Shown here: piece by piece, positions 34,672-46,788 of the stretch | Numbering within the stretch: the first letter of the stretch is position 1 | How the letters are laid out: each line of letters begins with the position of its first letter | Origin: Epinephelus fuscoguttatus | Lineage: Eukaryota; Chordata; Actinopteri; Perciformes; Serranidae | Assembly (NCBI RefSeq): GCF_011397635.1 | Contig: NC_064761.1 | Location: 39,830,143 to 39,894,142 of the forward strand | Direction of reading: 5' to 3' | DNA: 64,000 bases | The notes under the pieces: model-generated | What the model was told of the DNA's origin: nothing | Database searches by the model: none | Seen by the model: the letters and a program-made list of their open reading frames with translations, nothing else | Made by a program: the position numbers and the translations under genes

Positions 34672-35621
34672 TTGGGGGGAGGGGTACCTACAGTCGGTCT
34701 GGTTAAGGGGCTTTCAGTTGTTGTGCTAGTGGCATAGGTTTTCCTTGCTCTGGTGGTGACCCTAACCAGTTTGGCTGTAGCTGCACTGATCAGGTTCCAA
34801 AACGCCATCAGATGCTCATATGAGGGGAATCTAAAATATAGATACAGTATTACAGCTGAATTAGTTATCATACAAGTTCGACATTACAATAAGAAGACAG
34901 AGAGAAAATAGTAAAACAGACAATAGATGCAACCACTTGGTAACGTCAAACGTTGATCTTCCAACTATTAACTTAGCTTGACAGATTTGTTGTAGATATC
35001 TTACCTGGTGTAAAATCTGATGTCCTCTGGTGACGAAGCAAACCGCTCGAGTCCAAATGATTTCTCCATGTGGAGTGTGTGGAGCTGCTGTCTCAGCGCC
35101 TCGATTTCCTCACGCATTTTTTCATACCGCTCCCGGTTGACACACACCACGCGACAGGCTCCGTAGTCGTGGTCCTCGAGCATTGGGACCATCTCCTCCT
35201 CGGTCTCCATTGGGCTTGGATCCGGACTTGATGTCGGTCGAGTCCCGGCCCCTGTCTTGCTGGTAGCGTAATTGTTCCATGCAAACAATGTTGGCACGGC
35301 GCTTGCAGCTAAAACCCGTCTACCATTAACAGTAACACGAATGTGGAATTTTTCGAAATGTCGGCCGCATACCTTCGTATGCGGAGTTACGGTAAATCCC
35401 GTCCTGCGAATCTGTTGCAGCCACTCCTCACGCAGTCCGTTTTGTTTCGGGAAGCGGTGGAAGCTGAGTTCGCTGTTATAGCGACTTGAAGCGGTACAAA
35501 GTGGCACACAGCAGTGCTCATTAGAGCCACCCGTCGTTCTCTGAAACTTAAAAGCATCCCTGACATTATATTTCTTCCTTTTTTGTACAGTTACAGCTCC
35601 CACGTCTTCATATTGACTCAT
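33795..35621 (-). CDS. THAP-domain DDE transposase (Harbinger/ISL2EU type), intact
   Basis: Three minus-strand exons, 35005-35621, 34692-34830 and 33795-34550, join in phase to 503 residues without a stop. The order is: basic N-terminus; THAP zinc finger (residues about 35-100, HCCVPLC ... FHRFP ... WLQQIRRTGF ... VCGRHFEKF); acidic linker; coiled coil (MREEIEALRQQLHTLHMEKS); the segment FPSYEHLMAFWNLI; helix-turn-helix (LLPIDELFLFLTYLSTGCTQ ... FNIHRATVSRVIVTWANFLY); and a DDE_Tnp_4 nuclease (DCTELRC, DKGFMVDDL, HVERMIRRVKENK). The three acidic residues expected for catalysis are present. This THAP+HTH+DDE architecture is known for transposases of the Harbinger/ISL2EU group. Flanking terminal repeats were not found, so it may be a mobile copy or a domesticated gene. 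It is head-to-head with CC2D2A. Confidence 0.85.
34632..34671. repeat. (GT)n microsatellite in the THAP gene intron
   Basis: About 17 GT units lie inside the short intron 34551-34691 of the minus-strand THAP transposase gene, where they read as (CA)n before the acceptor. Confidence 0.9.
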
Positions 35622-36234
35622 TTTACCGCCGTAGTGACTGGAGTGGGAACTGAACCGGAAACTGCAGTGCCGCTCACTGGCGAAAATCGGAAGTACGTCA
35701 TGGGGCTTGTTTTTTTTTTAATGAACTTTATTTGAAATGAATTAGTGGTTGATTCAAAATCAAATAAGTACTGTATTGTATTTTTATACAGTGGTGTTAT
35801 GATATTGACTTGGTTTGGAAATAAGTCATTGGTCAACGTCACAGTCAGTAGTACCTAGCATCCAATTACAACCACGCGTTGAAGTAACATACTAGCCAAT
35901 CACAGCACAGTAAGGCGGGACATCCTGCAAAAGGGATGGTTTGTGCTTTTTTTCCACGGTAGGTTGAAGAGTAGTTTATCTCGTTACTAGGCAGCGATAA
36001 CGGCGCTGGTTTGCTAACTATTGACCACAGTCTTAGATATTTTATACAGTCTATGATATTGGGAGAGGAATAAGTCTCTCGGAAAATTACAGATTTAGGC
36101 ACAAGCGACACGAGCGCAGAGATGCTTACACTGTAGGACGTTAACATTAGCCGGGTAATACAGACTTACGGTTAACGTTAGCTAAACAACAGTGCTCACA
36201 GCCCTGACCTGCCTTTCTGTACTTTATTGTACAG
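35622..36234. promoter_or_regulatory. Shared upstream region between THAP gene (-) and CC2D2A (+)
   Basis: About 610 bp separates the THAP start codon from the first recognised CC2D2A exon. The interval contains GC-rich CpG-bearing patches next to 35640-35700 and 36100-36180, and an inverted CCAAT box (agccaatcacagc at 35894). The CC2D2A start codon exon must lie here or nearby, because no in-frame ATG occurs in the next eleven exons; I could not place it. Confidence 0.4.
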
Positions 36235-39200
36235 AAAACTATCCTCGCCACCCTGGCCTCCTCGAGGTAACCTAGTTTATCCCTTATTGTTTCCTACAAT
36301 TAACCACTTCCCTGTAACCTTAGTTAGCTACACGTCTAAGCTAGCGTTAACAGTTACCTGTGTTTGTTTTAAAATGACCGCCTCTATTTCTGTTTTAGTG
36401 ACATCCGAGAAAAGCTGCGCAAGAAGCGACGTGCTTTACAAGACACTTTGGTAAAAAACAAAAATGAGGACGACATTCAGGTAAAGTTACAAACGCTATC
36501 TCGTTAAATAGTGTTATTACAGAGGTGTTGTGTCTGTGGACTGGCAGAAGCCACACAGAGTTCATACAGCACAAAGTGAACAAGAACCCTCCTTGACAAG
36601 ACTCAGCATGACCTGGAGGAATGTCTTACTTAGTCTATACACACTTAAAAGTCAGGAACACAGATAAAAGAGCTTCTTTAGTAAATCTAATTATACTTGA
36701 TAGGCTCTGGTTCCGTCTACCAGTTTGAAAGAGGAGAAACTTCAAACTACAGTGAAGGTTGGTGTGTGTTTTGTAGCTTAGCCTGTAGGCTGTAGTTGCC
36801 CTCCTGTGTGTGCTTCTGGCTGCTTAACACCAATCTTATTCTCTCTTCCCTGTGCCAATGAACACTTTTCAAGTTGTGCTTAATAGCAGTGTGGATAGAA
36901 GTACAGTTTGCATTTGCAGTCTTGCTGTTGGTCTCAGTTGCATACCTGTGTTGCACCAGGAACCTCAAAGCAGCGAGGAAGACCCAGGGGAGACACTGAA
37001 ACGCACGTTAAGGGCTCAGAGACAGAGGCGGAAGAAAAGGGTACTTATCATCCTCTTGCACCCTTTAATGCTATTTATTACTGTTTCATTGTACTCACTT
37101 AACAGTGTATGTATACATACTGTTCCATCTCTTGGCATATATTAGCTGCTTGACCAGTCTTCAGCTCAGGAGTCCCATGATGATGATGTGGAGGAGATCT
37201 CCACCGTTCAGCCCCACAGTGAAGATGAGGGATCGGCTGAAAAGGCAGCTGACCCAGCGGTTTTGTCAAGACCTCCAACTGGATCTCAGAGAAGTTAGTG
37301 TCCATGTTCTCTCTAAACTTGCCCCTCACCCTCTATGCTTTTTGGCTGATCAGAGCTGGATGTCATTTTGAAAAAGTCCAGTTGCAGTAACAAAACTGTG
37401 CTGCATGATCCTTTATTGTCAACATTTAAAGAACACTTCTTTTTCCATGTAACAAAATGACCTAACTTCTCAAAATAAAATGACTAAAAAAATTGGCAAT
37501 ATCCAAGCAGCCGGTGCCAGAATTTGATTTGGGATAGTCAGTGTCAGTAGCAATACAACACTAAATAATACATGTGATTATTGTTTCATGATGTGCTTTG
37601 TCTTCTAGGTGTCTCCTCAAGACTTCAGCATACTCCCAGCTCTCAGCATTTAGACAGCTTTGTGACACGGCGCTTGGAAGAGAAACTGAGAGCAGCCAGA
37701 GTAAACTGAGTTGTTGTTTTTACACACACACACACACACACACACTAGCCTGTATTTAGATAATATAATGAAAGATATCCAATTCCAAAACAAAGCACTC
37801 ATAACTGCAAATCCCGGATGAAATATTTTGATGTATAAGTATGGTCTCTTGTGTTTCAGTCTAAAGGTGAGAGCCTTCAGCAGGAGGAGGCCTCTCTCGA
37901 GCCAGCCAGTCGCCTTCAGAGCCTCAGAGATAGAGACACTGTAACAAGGTTTGACCGAGAGGTTAGCATCTATTTCAATTTTGGTCACACAGCGTCCTTT
38001 CACCATGACTGTACCCATCACAGTGGAGGTTTAACCCACAGTGTTTTACAGGTTGATCCAGACAGAGCTGGAGGACACGATGACCCTCTTGCACTCAGCA
38101 CCAGGGTGAAGTTCAGAGAAGCAGCAAGACAAGTAAGGCTGAAGACAACATTGCAGTCATTTTAAGAATAAAGTATTTCTTTTGTATTTATTTATTTGTT
38201 TTGTGCAAATACAGACAGGAAAAGGCCTACCGACTGCTGAGGAGGCATACAACTTCTTTACACTCAACTTTGAGCCAGATCCACCAGATGGGACTGAGAA
38301 GAAGAACAAGAAAAAAGAAAAACAGAAAAAAACAGCTGAGGAGGGCAGAGATGAAGAAGGAGAGGACGAAGCTGAGGAGCAGGAAGATGCTGAAGCAGAT
38401 GATCAAGATGAAAATGAAGACCAGGTAAACACCAACAATGATATTGTAAGAAATCACCTGTGTGTATCCTGATTATTTCCACGTGTTCCGCAGCTGCAGT
38501 TGCATAAAACTGAGTAGATTCTAAACGCCTCATATTCTTTGTTCCACCTTAGAGTGAAGAAGTTCCTCTTGTACGAGATGAAGAGGATTTATTTGTCATT
38601 GAGCAGTCACCACAGGACTTCCTGGAAGTGAGGAAAGCAGTGTATGTTGGGTACCAAAAACGTGTTCTGCAAGAGAGTGAGCGCCTTTTTACACCAAGTT
38701 TTCGAACAGGTATTTTGTAATGTAGAAAACCACCTGATCCACACCCACACTGCTGAGAATGTGAACTATCTTTAAAATCTTTTAACTGACTTTATCTTTC
38801 ATTGACACAGTCCCAACCTCAAGTAAACTGCCTGAGAACACGAAGCCCCGTTATCTGGAGGATGAGGGTCTGTATGTAGGGGAGAGGCCTCCTGTATCCC
38901 TGACCAATGAGAACATTCTGGAGAACCGCATTTTGAAAGCAGACGGGGTAATTTCAACCAACATGCCAGACAGTTCAACAGTGTCCATGCCCCTAAATCC
39001 ATGAGTTCTTTAATTAATATATCTTTTTAAATTCTTCATTAAGGGAAAGAAGTGGTTTGGAGATGACGGCAGGATCATGGCTCTGCCTGACCCCATAAAG
39101 GAATCATCCACCAGACCGCCTCTCTTCCACATGGAGGAAGACCTGGACCCTGCACTGCAAACTGTGTACAGGAAGGTCAGACACACGCCCACTCTCACTT

Positions 39201-42200
39201 CGATCACTCCGTTCATTTGCCACATCTAACGCACCGTGCACATTCATACACTGAAAATGTGGTGGCACCCTCACACTTGAGAGTTCTCTAACCTTTTTGC
39301 CATTTTGAAAAAAAGCAAAAGGGCAGTATGGCATTTGGTACAAAGGAGCAGGGAGGGGGGAGGCGTTTGTCATCAGGGAATAGAGCAGAGGTGGAGGATG
39401 ACACATCAGTGATATCATCTCAGCAGACAATATACAGCTGGATCAAAACTCCAGCTGGGCATTGTGGGCGTTAAAAGAAGCTGTGAAGTCACCTTTTGAA
39501 GAAGTGCTACAATGGAAATTGAATTTTAGATTTTATATGCTTTTCCCTTAAAAGAATACTTCACCCACAAGATGACCATTTGTATATCAGTTTTCACTGT
39601 GTGTTACCTTGAATTTGTGAAGAAAACTGTTTTTCTTGCATGCCCTCAAATGGAGAGTGTAAAAAAGGTGAACATATCAAAACATCCTTTTACAAACTCT
39701 TAACACAGCACCTGCAGTCCGAGGTCCCAATCCAAGTCTCATTTATCCGAAAGCTCAGTAATTCTCAAATGCTTGCATTTTTTTACTAACACATTAAAAT
39801 ATAAAACACTTCTGCCTACAAGTAGCGCGCCCCTAGTTTGCCTCAGCGCATGTGAGTATGAGCTCCACTCGAGCAGAGTTCGAATGCACACACATGCTCA
39901 AGCACACTACTCAGCTGAGCATGAGACTGTTTGCACAAACATCCTAAACACAGCAAAATAACAAAACAAATGTCAGATGGCAGGGTCTCTATGGATAAAA
40001 ACACTGACACGCACTTCTAGTACAGTGGTTCCGGTCCAAAAGTGGGTCACGGGTCCATTCTGAATGGACCACAAGTGATTCGTGAACGTGTGAAGTTTGT
40101 AAAAAAACACATCATTTTGAAGTACAGTGAATTTCCAGCACAGAGTTTTCATTTTGATGTGCATTTCCTGTTGTAGAGTGAGTGACTAACGGACAGATAC
40201 TTAACAGAGACAGCAAACTAGCTCGACAACGTGGCCACACAAAAGTATGATGCTTAGCATATTAAACTGTGTGGACCTTGCACCATTGAAGAGGAAATCT
40301 GGACCCCGTGGCTGGACCAATTGGAAATCACTGTTAATTAAATTTAAAAGGGTTTACTTTTGTATGAGTCTATACATAGTTTTTTAGGAAAATGCTGCAT
40401 AGTATTCCTTTTATCGGCAGACATGAAGAAGTTTATTTCGTGCTGAATTCTGTGTAAATATTAATTTTCATGTCCAAACACTACAGAGTTATGGAAGAAC
40501 CTCCACAGATGGTTATCTAATAATAATAACAATCTCTTCTTCTTGACGGGACTGATAAGAATGATATTGCATGTCTGATACTGTCAAGATAAATACTGAA
40601 ATAACATTCAAGCAAAGATTTTAAGAAATGTTCTGCATCCTTAAAAATCTTATCAGAAACCGAAACCATCAAAACAATATCATGTTATCTCTTTTATGTA
40701 CAGTAGACCTGTGTGCTTCTACATAACTCAGTTTAATTGCTTTAATAAAACTGTAATACTGTATATTTGATCATTTCTATTTGTTGGTGACTTTTACCTT
40801 GAGGGATGTGAGGGATGAAAGGACAGAGTGATTCGTATGCTGTGCACAATATTACTAGTACAACAAAATAAAATCTACCACAAATTACACATTTAAACAG
40901 CTCCCAAATACAAAAATGTCCCCTGGGATCTATATATATAAATCAACAGGTAATTTCCTCTTTTAGTAAAATCCTAAAAGATTGAGTTGTTTTTTTTCCC
41001 ACCTGGACCTTTATGCTCTGCCATTTCTCCTCTAATCAGCTGTTATGATACCACAACTATCACACATTCACATATACGTAGTTTTTTGTTGAGCTGCGGG
41101 CGTCCCGTAGGTTTACATTACCAAAGGTTTATGACAAAATCACTTGACGACACATCGCTAAAGAGGAGAGGGAGAGATGCTGTGCTGCTGCCAGAGGAGC
41201 CGCTGAATGAGTTCCCTCTGAGCAGTAAGTCGCTAAAAGTGTCCGAGAAGTCCAGGGCTGTTCATAAAACATTCAGGACGCCACAGTTTATTCCACACTA
41301 CTGAAGCTGCTCCTCTTTTTGCGGAGCACTGCGGAGTCTGTAATAATTTTGCTTTCAGCCATGCTTGTTGTTGCTGTGGGTAACAGTATGACGTCAATAT
41401 GTCAACAAGCCGAAATACTGCAGGTATCACGATATGAATTTGAACGAGGTGATGCGGCACACCCCTGCTTAGTCTCTCACACAGACGCCGATGATGTCAG
41501 CACGCTGGCTGACTCTGTCGTCTGTGGACATTCCCGTGAAAGTTGTAGTAGAACTAGTGCTGGCTCCCAGCGGCAGTGATGTGATTGGATCCAAATACGT
41601 GTACTTCCGTACTTCCTCGACCAACGGCTGATTAGCTTTGCCTTACACCCGCCTACACTAGAATTGCTGTTCCCCGAATTGTTGTCCGTAGTACAACAGA
41701 AAAGGAAGTGTTCAGTGCAAGAAGAGATTAAAATGGATATGATTTCATTTGATTCAGCTATATTGCAGAGCTGCAATGTCTCTGTTACATGGAACACACG
41801 TGCTGCACCTATGGCAATGCCATCACGTGGTCTGGATATCCCCGCCCATTTCTATTACAAAACGAAAGACGAATGTCCCCAGACTCCCATTCCGAAGTAA
41901 GGGAGGCTGGTCACGCGAGATTAACCCCTACTGTGCAGATTGTGATGTCCCATGAGGCAAATTTGTGATTTGCAAAATTGGGTTGTATAAATAATATTGA
42001 CTTGACTTGACCATATATTTTAATTGTATTGTATTCTTTTTTTATGAAAAGTGCTATATAAATAAAGTTTGATTGATTGATTGTTGGATAATTCGCGTGA
42101 ACCCAATTATTGAATTACAAATGGTGGTTAGGTGTGTGTTACAGCTCAGTGACAAATTCTGAGCACTCAGACTGCATTGTCCATCTGTATCCTTATGTAA

Positions 42201-45200
42201 AGCAGCTTGTTCCGGACGTTATTCACACTTCTAAATGTCTGACCATATAGGCAAAATATGATAAATAAGGGAACCCTGAAAAAACTGTCAATGCAGGTTT
42301 CACTCAGATCTGGTTCACTGGTTGAGACTATCTGAGTTGGAAACCCCCAAAGAACCCTTGTCTTCACATGTTTTTTTTTTACTCTGGAGACAGGCACAGC
42401 TGCCACATTTGATCACTGTGAAAACAGAGCTTCCATTGTAGTTCAATTGAGTGTTTATTTTACATCGTTGTCATGCATGACTTTTCATTACAGCACTCCC
42501 TGATGGCCTGGCCAACTATTTCACGCTTCCTTTACACTTGCACTCGTACTTAGATACGCTCAAGCAAACGACAAGCACCGAGTATGTTTCATCGTGATTG
42601 TTATTTTCCAGACGTTGCATGATGGATGATGTTGTTGTCTCCTCCAGGCCCTGAAGTCCAAGTATGCAAATTTGTATATCTCTGGTGCAGCGGACCCTGA
42701 GGGGGACTACCAGCTTGATGTTGATGTCGCTGGGCTGATCTTCTCTCATCACCCACTTTTCAGTCGTGAACATGTACTGGGGGCCCGTCTGGCTCAGCTG
42801 TATGATCAGTACCTCACCAGGCAGCGCAATAATCTCACAGGACACCTGACTGACAAGGTAAACTTTACTGAATAGTGAAGCAGTTACAAAGACGCTGAAA
42901 TGTCCTTGCAGTCCTGAATAGGTCCTGAAATTTCCCTTATTATTCAAATAAGCCACAGATAAAGTTTATATCATGTGTTTTCTGTGTGTGCTGTAGTTGA
43001 ATGGACTAAGAAGTGCACTGCGAAATATGCTTGAGGTCCATGGTGGGGAGAACCTCACTCAAGCCATGCAGCAGAGGATAGCAGAGTACAGTCGGGAGGT
43101 TAGGTGAGTTTTCCAGATTGAGCTCCATTCAAGTCCTGTTCAAACCAATATTCTGTGGCACCACGACAGACAAGAAATATTCCTGCTGTGTGTTTTTCCC
43201 CTGGATATCACAGGAACACTCGGCAGCTACGAGACACTGAACAGGAGAAAGACAGGACTCTGCTGAAAAGCATAGTGAAAGTGTGGAAGGAGATGAAGGC
43301 CCTGAGAGACTTTCAGAAGTTCACCAACACACCCTATAAGCTCTACCTCAGGAGGTAAATCTCTCTACACAATTTTGCTGGTGCTGCTCCATCGAACTTA
43401 AATGAAATACTGTGTTCCTGTCTTGTTTAAAGGGAATTGGTTGGTAATAAAAATCTTACTACACATTCACACCTCCCTCTTGTTGAATAATGTATATCTT
43501 CACATTATAGTGTTCCACAGATGCTTGCACCCTTGTCATTAATATGCTGTGTGTGTGGTTTCTTTTCTCAACCTTGCTCCAGAGAGAATGTGGACCGGGT
43601 AACAGATGAGCGAGAGTATGAAGAGGATATCTGGGCAGAGATTGTGGAATTGGAGGCAGAGACTGATGAGGATTACCAGAGAAAGCTGGCCGAGTACAAG
43701 AAACAGCTGGAGGAGTGGAAACTCTGGAGAAGAAAGCAGGTACCTACTTGAGTTAAAATGAAAATTTATTGACCATGCTGACATCAGCCCATATTCATTC
43801 ACTGCAGATTTATTGAAACCATGTTGCCTGATTAACTAACAATAAATTGTAGTGGAAAAAAAGGCTAAACTAGATTTAAAGTAATTTAGAGACATGTTTT
43901 GTTTTTGTTTTGTTTTTTTACCAGAAAGCACCAACAAGTTGATTTTTAAACTTTAAAATGTTCTGCTCATCATCTTTGTCATATTGGGGGGAAAAATCAA
44001 AAGACATCTAAAGCCTCCTACAGACTGTGAGAATTTAGCAATCTTATTAGTTTAGTGTAAGCTATAGTGTGCGACATGGATCTTATAAACTCGGGTACGA
44101 CATCAAGTTTGATGTGACTGTCCGATGTCCAGTTCACAAGGATGCTGCGCGGATTATGACTTCTCCAACTGTGAAGCAAAACACAGAGGGTCACATTATT
44201 AAATAACCTAAAGTTTTGTGGACACTATATACTGCGGTGTGTCTGTGTGTGTGTTTGCTAGCTGCTAGGCTGCTCACCTGGCAGCTGCAACTCCGCCACT
44301 GTTTTCTTCCATGCTTTGTCCTTCTTTACGCGATCATGATAAGAACTGGAGGACGCAGCATACAGACAAGGCTTCTGATGCCACATCTCGACAAGGATTT
44401 CCTCTGTGCTGGTATCCCAGATTGCAAGACCGTGACAACAGCCATCCTTGAACTTCTCTGACGGTGTGATGTAGGACTTCCTTTTTAGAGACATGACCAA
44501 AGATATCGCCCGTGTTTCTTTCATGTTGGTCATCTTTCATGTGGGACAGGCCCAAATCTCACAGTGCCATATAAACTTACTGCTTATGCAAACTGAGCAT
44601 TTTGTACTGCTGCACCTTCACATTAAAAGCATTAAACTGGTGAAACACAAACTGACTTTTATTATGGAGTAGTCACAGGGAATGCAGTGTGTTTTTCAGT
44701 GAGTCAATCAGCAGACACGAAGATGTTTATTACGTGCAGGAGTCTGCGTAAATATTATTTTTCATGTCCAAACACCACTAAGTTATGGCAGAGCCTCCAC
44801 AGATGGTTATCAAATAATAAACTATCTCTTCTTCTTTATTGGGACTGATCAGAATAATATTGCATACCTGACACTGTCAAGATAAATATTGAAATAACAT
44901 CATTCTATCAAAGATTTTGAGCAGTATGTTGCATCCTTAATCTTACTGGAAACAGAAACCATCAAAACAATGTCATTTTATGTACAGTAGACCTGTGTGC
45001 TTCCACAGCAGTCGCCTTTATTGCTTCATTAACTGTATCCTTCCTCTTATGTGATTGTGGGTGTGATACTGTATGCTTGATCATTTATATTTTTAGTGAC
45101 TTTTTCCTCGTATGAAGTGAGGGTTGAAAGGACAGAGGGTTTTGTATGCTGTGCACAATATTAATAGTACAACAAAATAAAATGTCAATAGTGACAAATT

Positions 45201-46737
45201 TTGGACAAAGCATGTGTAATTTTCAAGGTAGAAAGGTCAACCTGGGCTCAAATTGAAGCTTATCAACTTGGAGGTTTTCTATGTGCAAGTGAAGCATTGA
45301 TATCAAACACAAAGTGATGAGAATTTGGCAAATGGACAGTCATTTTTTGCGGGGATGTTGTGTGTGATATTTTGAAATAAAATGGCAACAAGCCCCAGAA
45401 TCTTATTTTGCTACGTTCCCCTTTATGACAGGATACTCCTTGCCAAATTTCATACTTGTATAACTATTTCTGCCATCGTAGTGCCCTAATATTTGCATTT
45501 ACGTCATTTTGCCAGAAATATGTCCCAAAAAAGGGGGTTGTGGGACCCCTGAGACCAAACAGCCCACAGTTGGGGGTGCTTGTTATCAATTTGTGATGGC
45601 CCAAGGTATATACAGGCTAACAGGAAATAATAATAAAAAAGGTAGCAGAAACATCATGGCTAGACCTGGCTCCCGGCCTGAGCTGCAGGTGACAAGCTGC
45701 ACACCTCCAACTTAGTGATGTAACAAACTCCCTTCACTGTGCTCTGCTGTCTGCAGACTGATGCTGCGTGCACCATTATACAGAATAATAATTAAAAAGG
45801 GCCAATCAGTGCCTGACTTCTTTATTTAAAACAACAGTAGTTTGCTTTGTCTCTCAAAAAGAAAGACATCAAGATAGGCTTGTACAGTGTGTGAATATAT
45901 GCATATATATTCATACATTCACATCCTGCGTTTTCAGAGAGCCAAAAAGAAGAAGCGAAAAAAGAAGAAGAAAGGCCAGCCACAGGATGACACCGAAGAA
46001 GAAGATGAAGACCAGGAGGTGAGTGAATCAGAGGGGCCCATTGAAGAAGGACCCCCGAAGCCGGAGCCTCCAGAGAAGCCAGACTTTGATTCTATAGAGC
46101 AGCGAGTCCGAGAGAAAGCCTCCAGGATACGCAGGAAACCAGGAGAATCCATCCTGATCCCTGAGCTGTCTGCATCTGGAAACATCACTGCCAGTGAACT
46201 CTGCCCCAGGTATGAAGAGAAACACAGAGGAAGGTCTGGGTTTCTTTACAAAAAGAAAAGAAGTAAGAAACAAGGGGCCGGGTCAGTGTTAACTAAGTAA
46301 CTAGTTTTTAGTAAACACATTGATATCTAGAAAATAAATCTGCATATATCAGCCACTGGCAGATTTTTCACTGTTTTTTAGAAAACCAAGAAGTGTAACC
46401 CTGAGTTTAAAATGAAAGGACTTCACTGCACTGTGGAGGTTTTTTGTGGACTGTTTGTTTGCTCCTTGTCGTAGGCCTGAAATAGCTCGAAGAGAGGACG
46501 TTAAGAAGCGTTCTCATTTCATCAAGATCCTATACAATGGCAAAGAAGTCTCCCGAACAGACAGCAGACCCTTGACCTCTGATTTCACAGGGCACTTTGG
46601 CCAGATTTTCAATCTCAAGATAGTTAACTGTCCACAGAGCATCAACTTACAGGTACAGAAACATGTATCATGCCTCCACTTTGTGTAATCCACTTATCTG
46701 CTTGATAGATTACCACATGAACTGTATTCTTCTCTCA

Positions 46738-46788
<51 letters not shown>

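Larger units (their letters stand above)
39176..42647 (+). other. CC2D2A intron 12 with several interspersed repeats
   Basis: It holds a TIR-like element beginning ttaaaagaatacttcaccca (about 39548), a hAT-like remnant (40018-40336) and the first copy of a duplicated block (40416-40874). A 105-codon frame at 40987-41304 resembles no known protein. The rest is unassigned AT-rich DNA. Confidence 0.6.

Noticed and set aside
40987-41304. 105-residue frame in CC2D2A intron 12
   Set aside because: No domain, repeat origin or splice signals were recognised. It starts in a T-run, and chance length is plausible.
46018-46023. Strong gtgagt donor inside CC2D2A exon 45938-46209
   Set aside because: The frame continues through it with the conserved acidic and [10 protein letters not shown] segment, so the full exon is preferred; it may serve as a cryptic donor.
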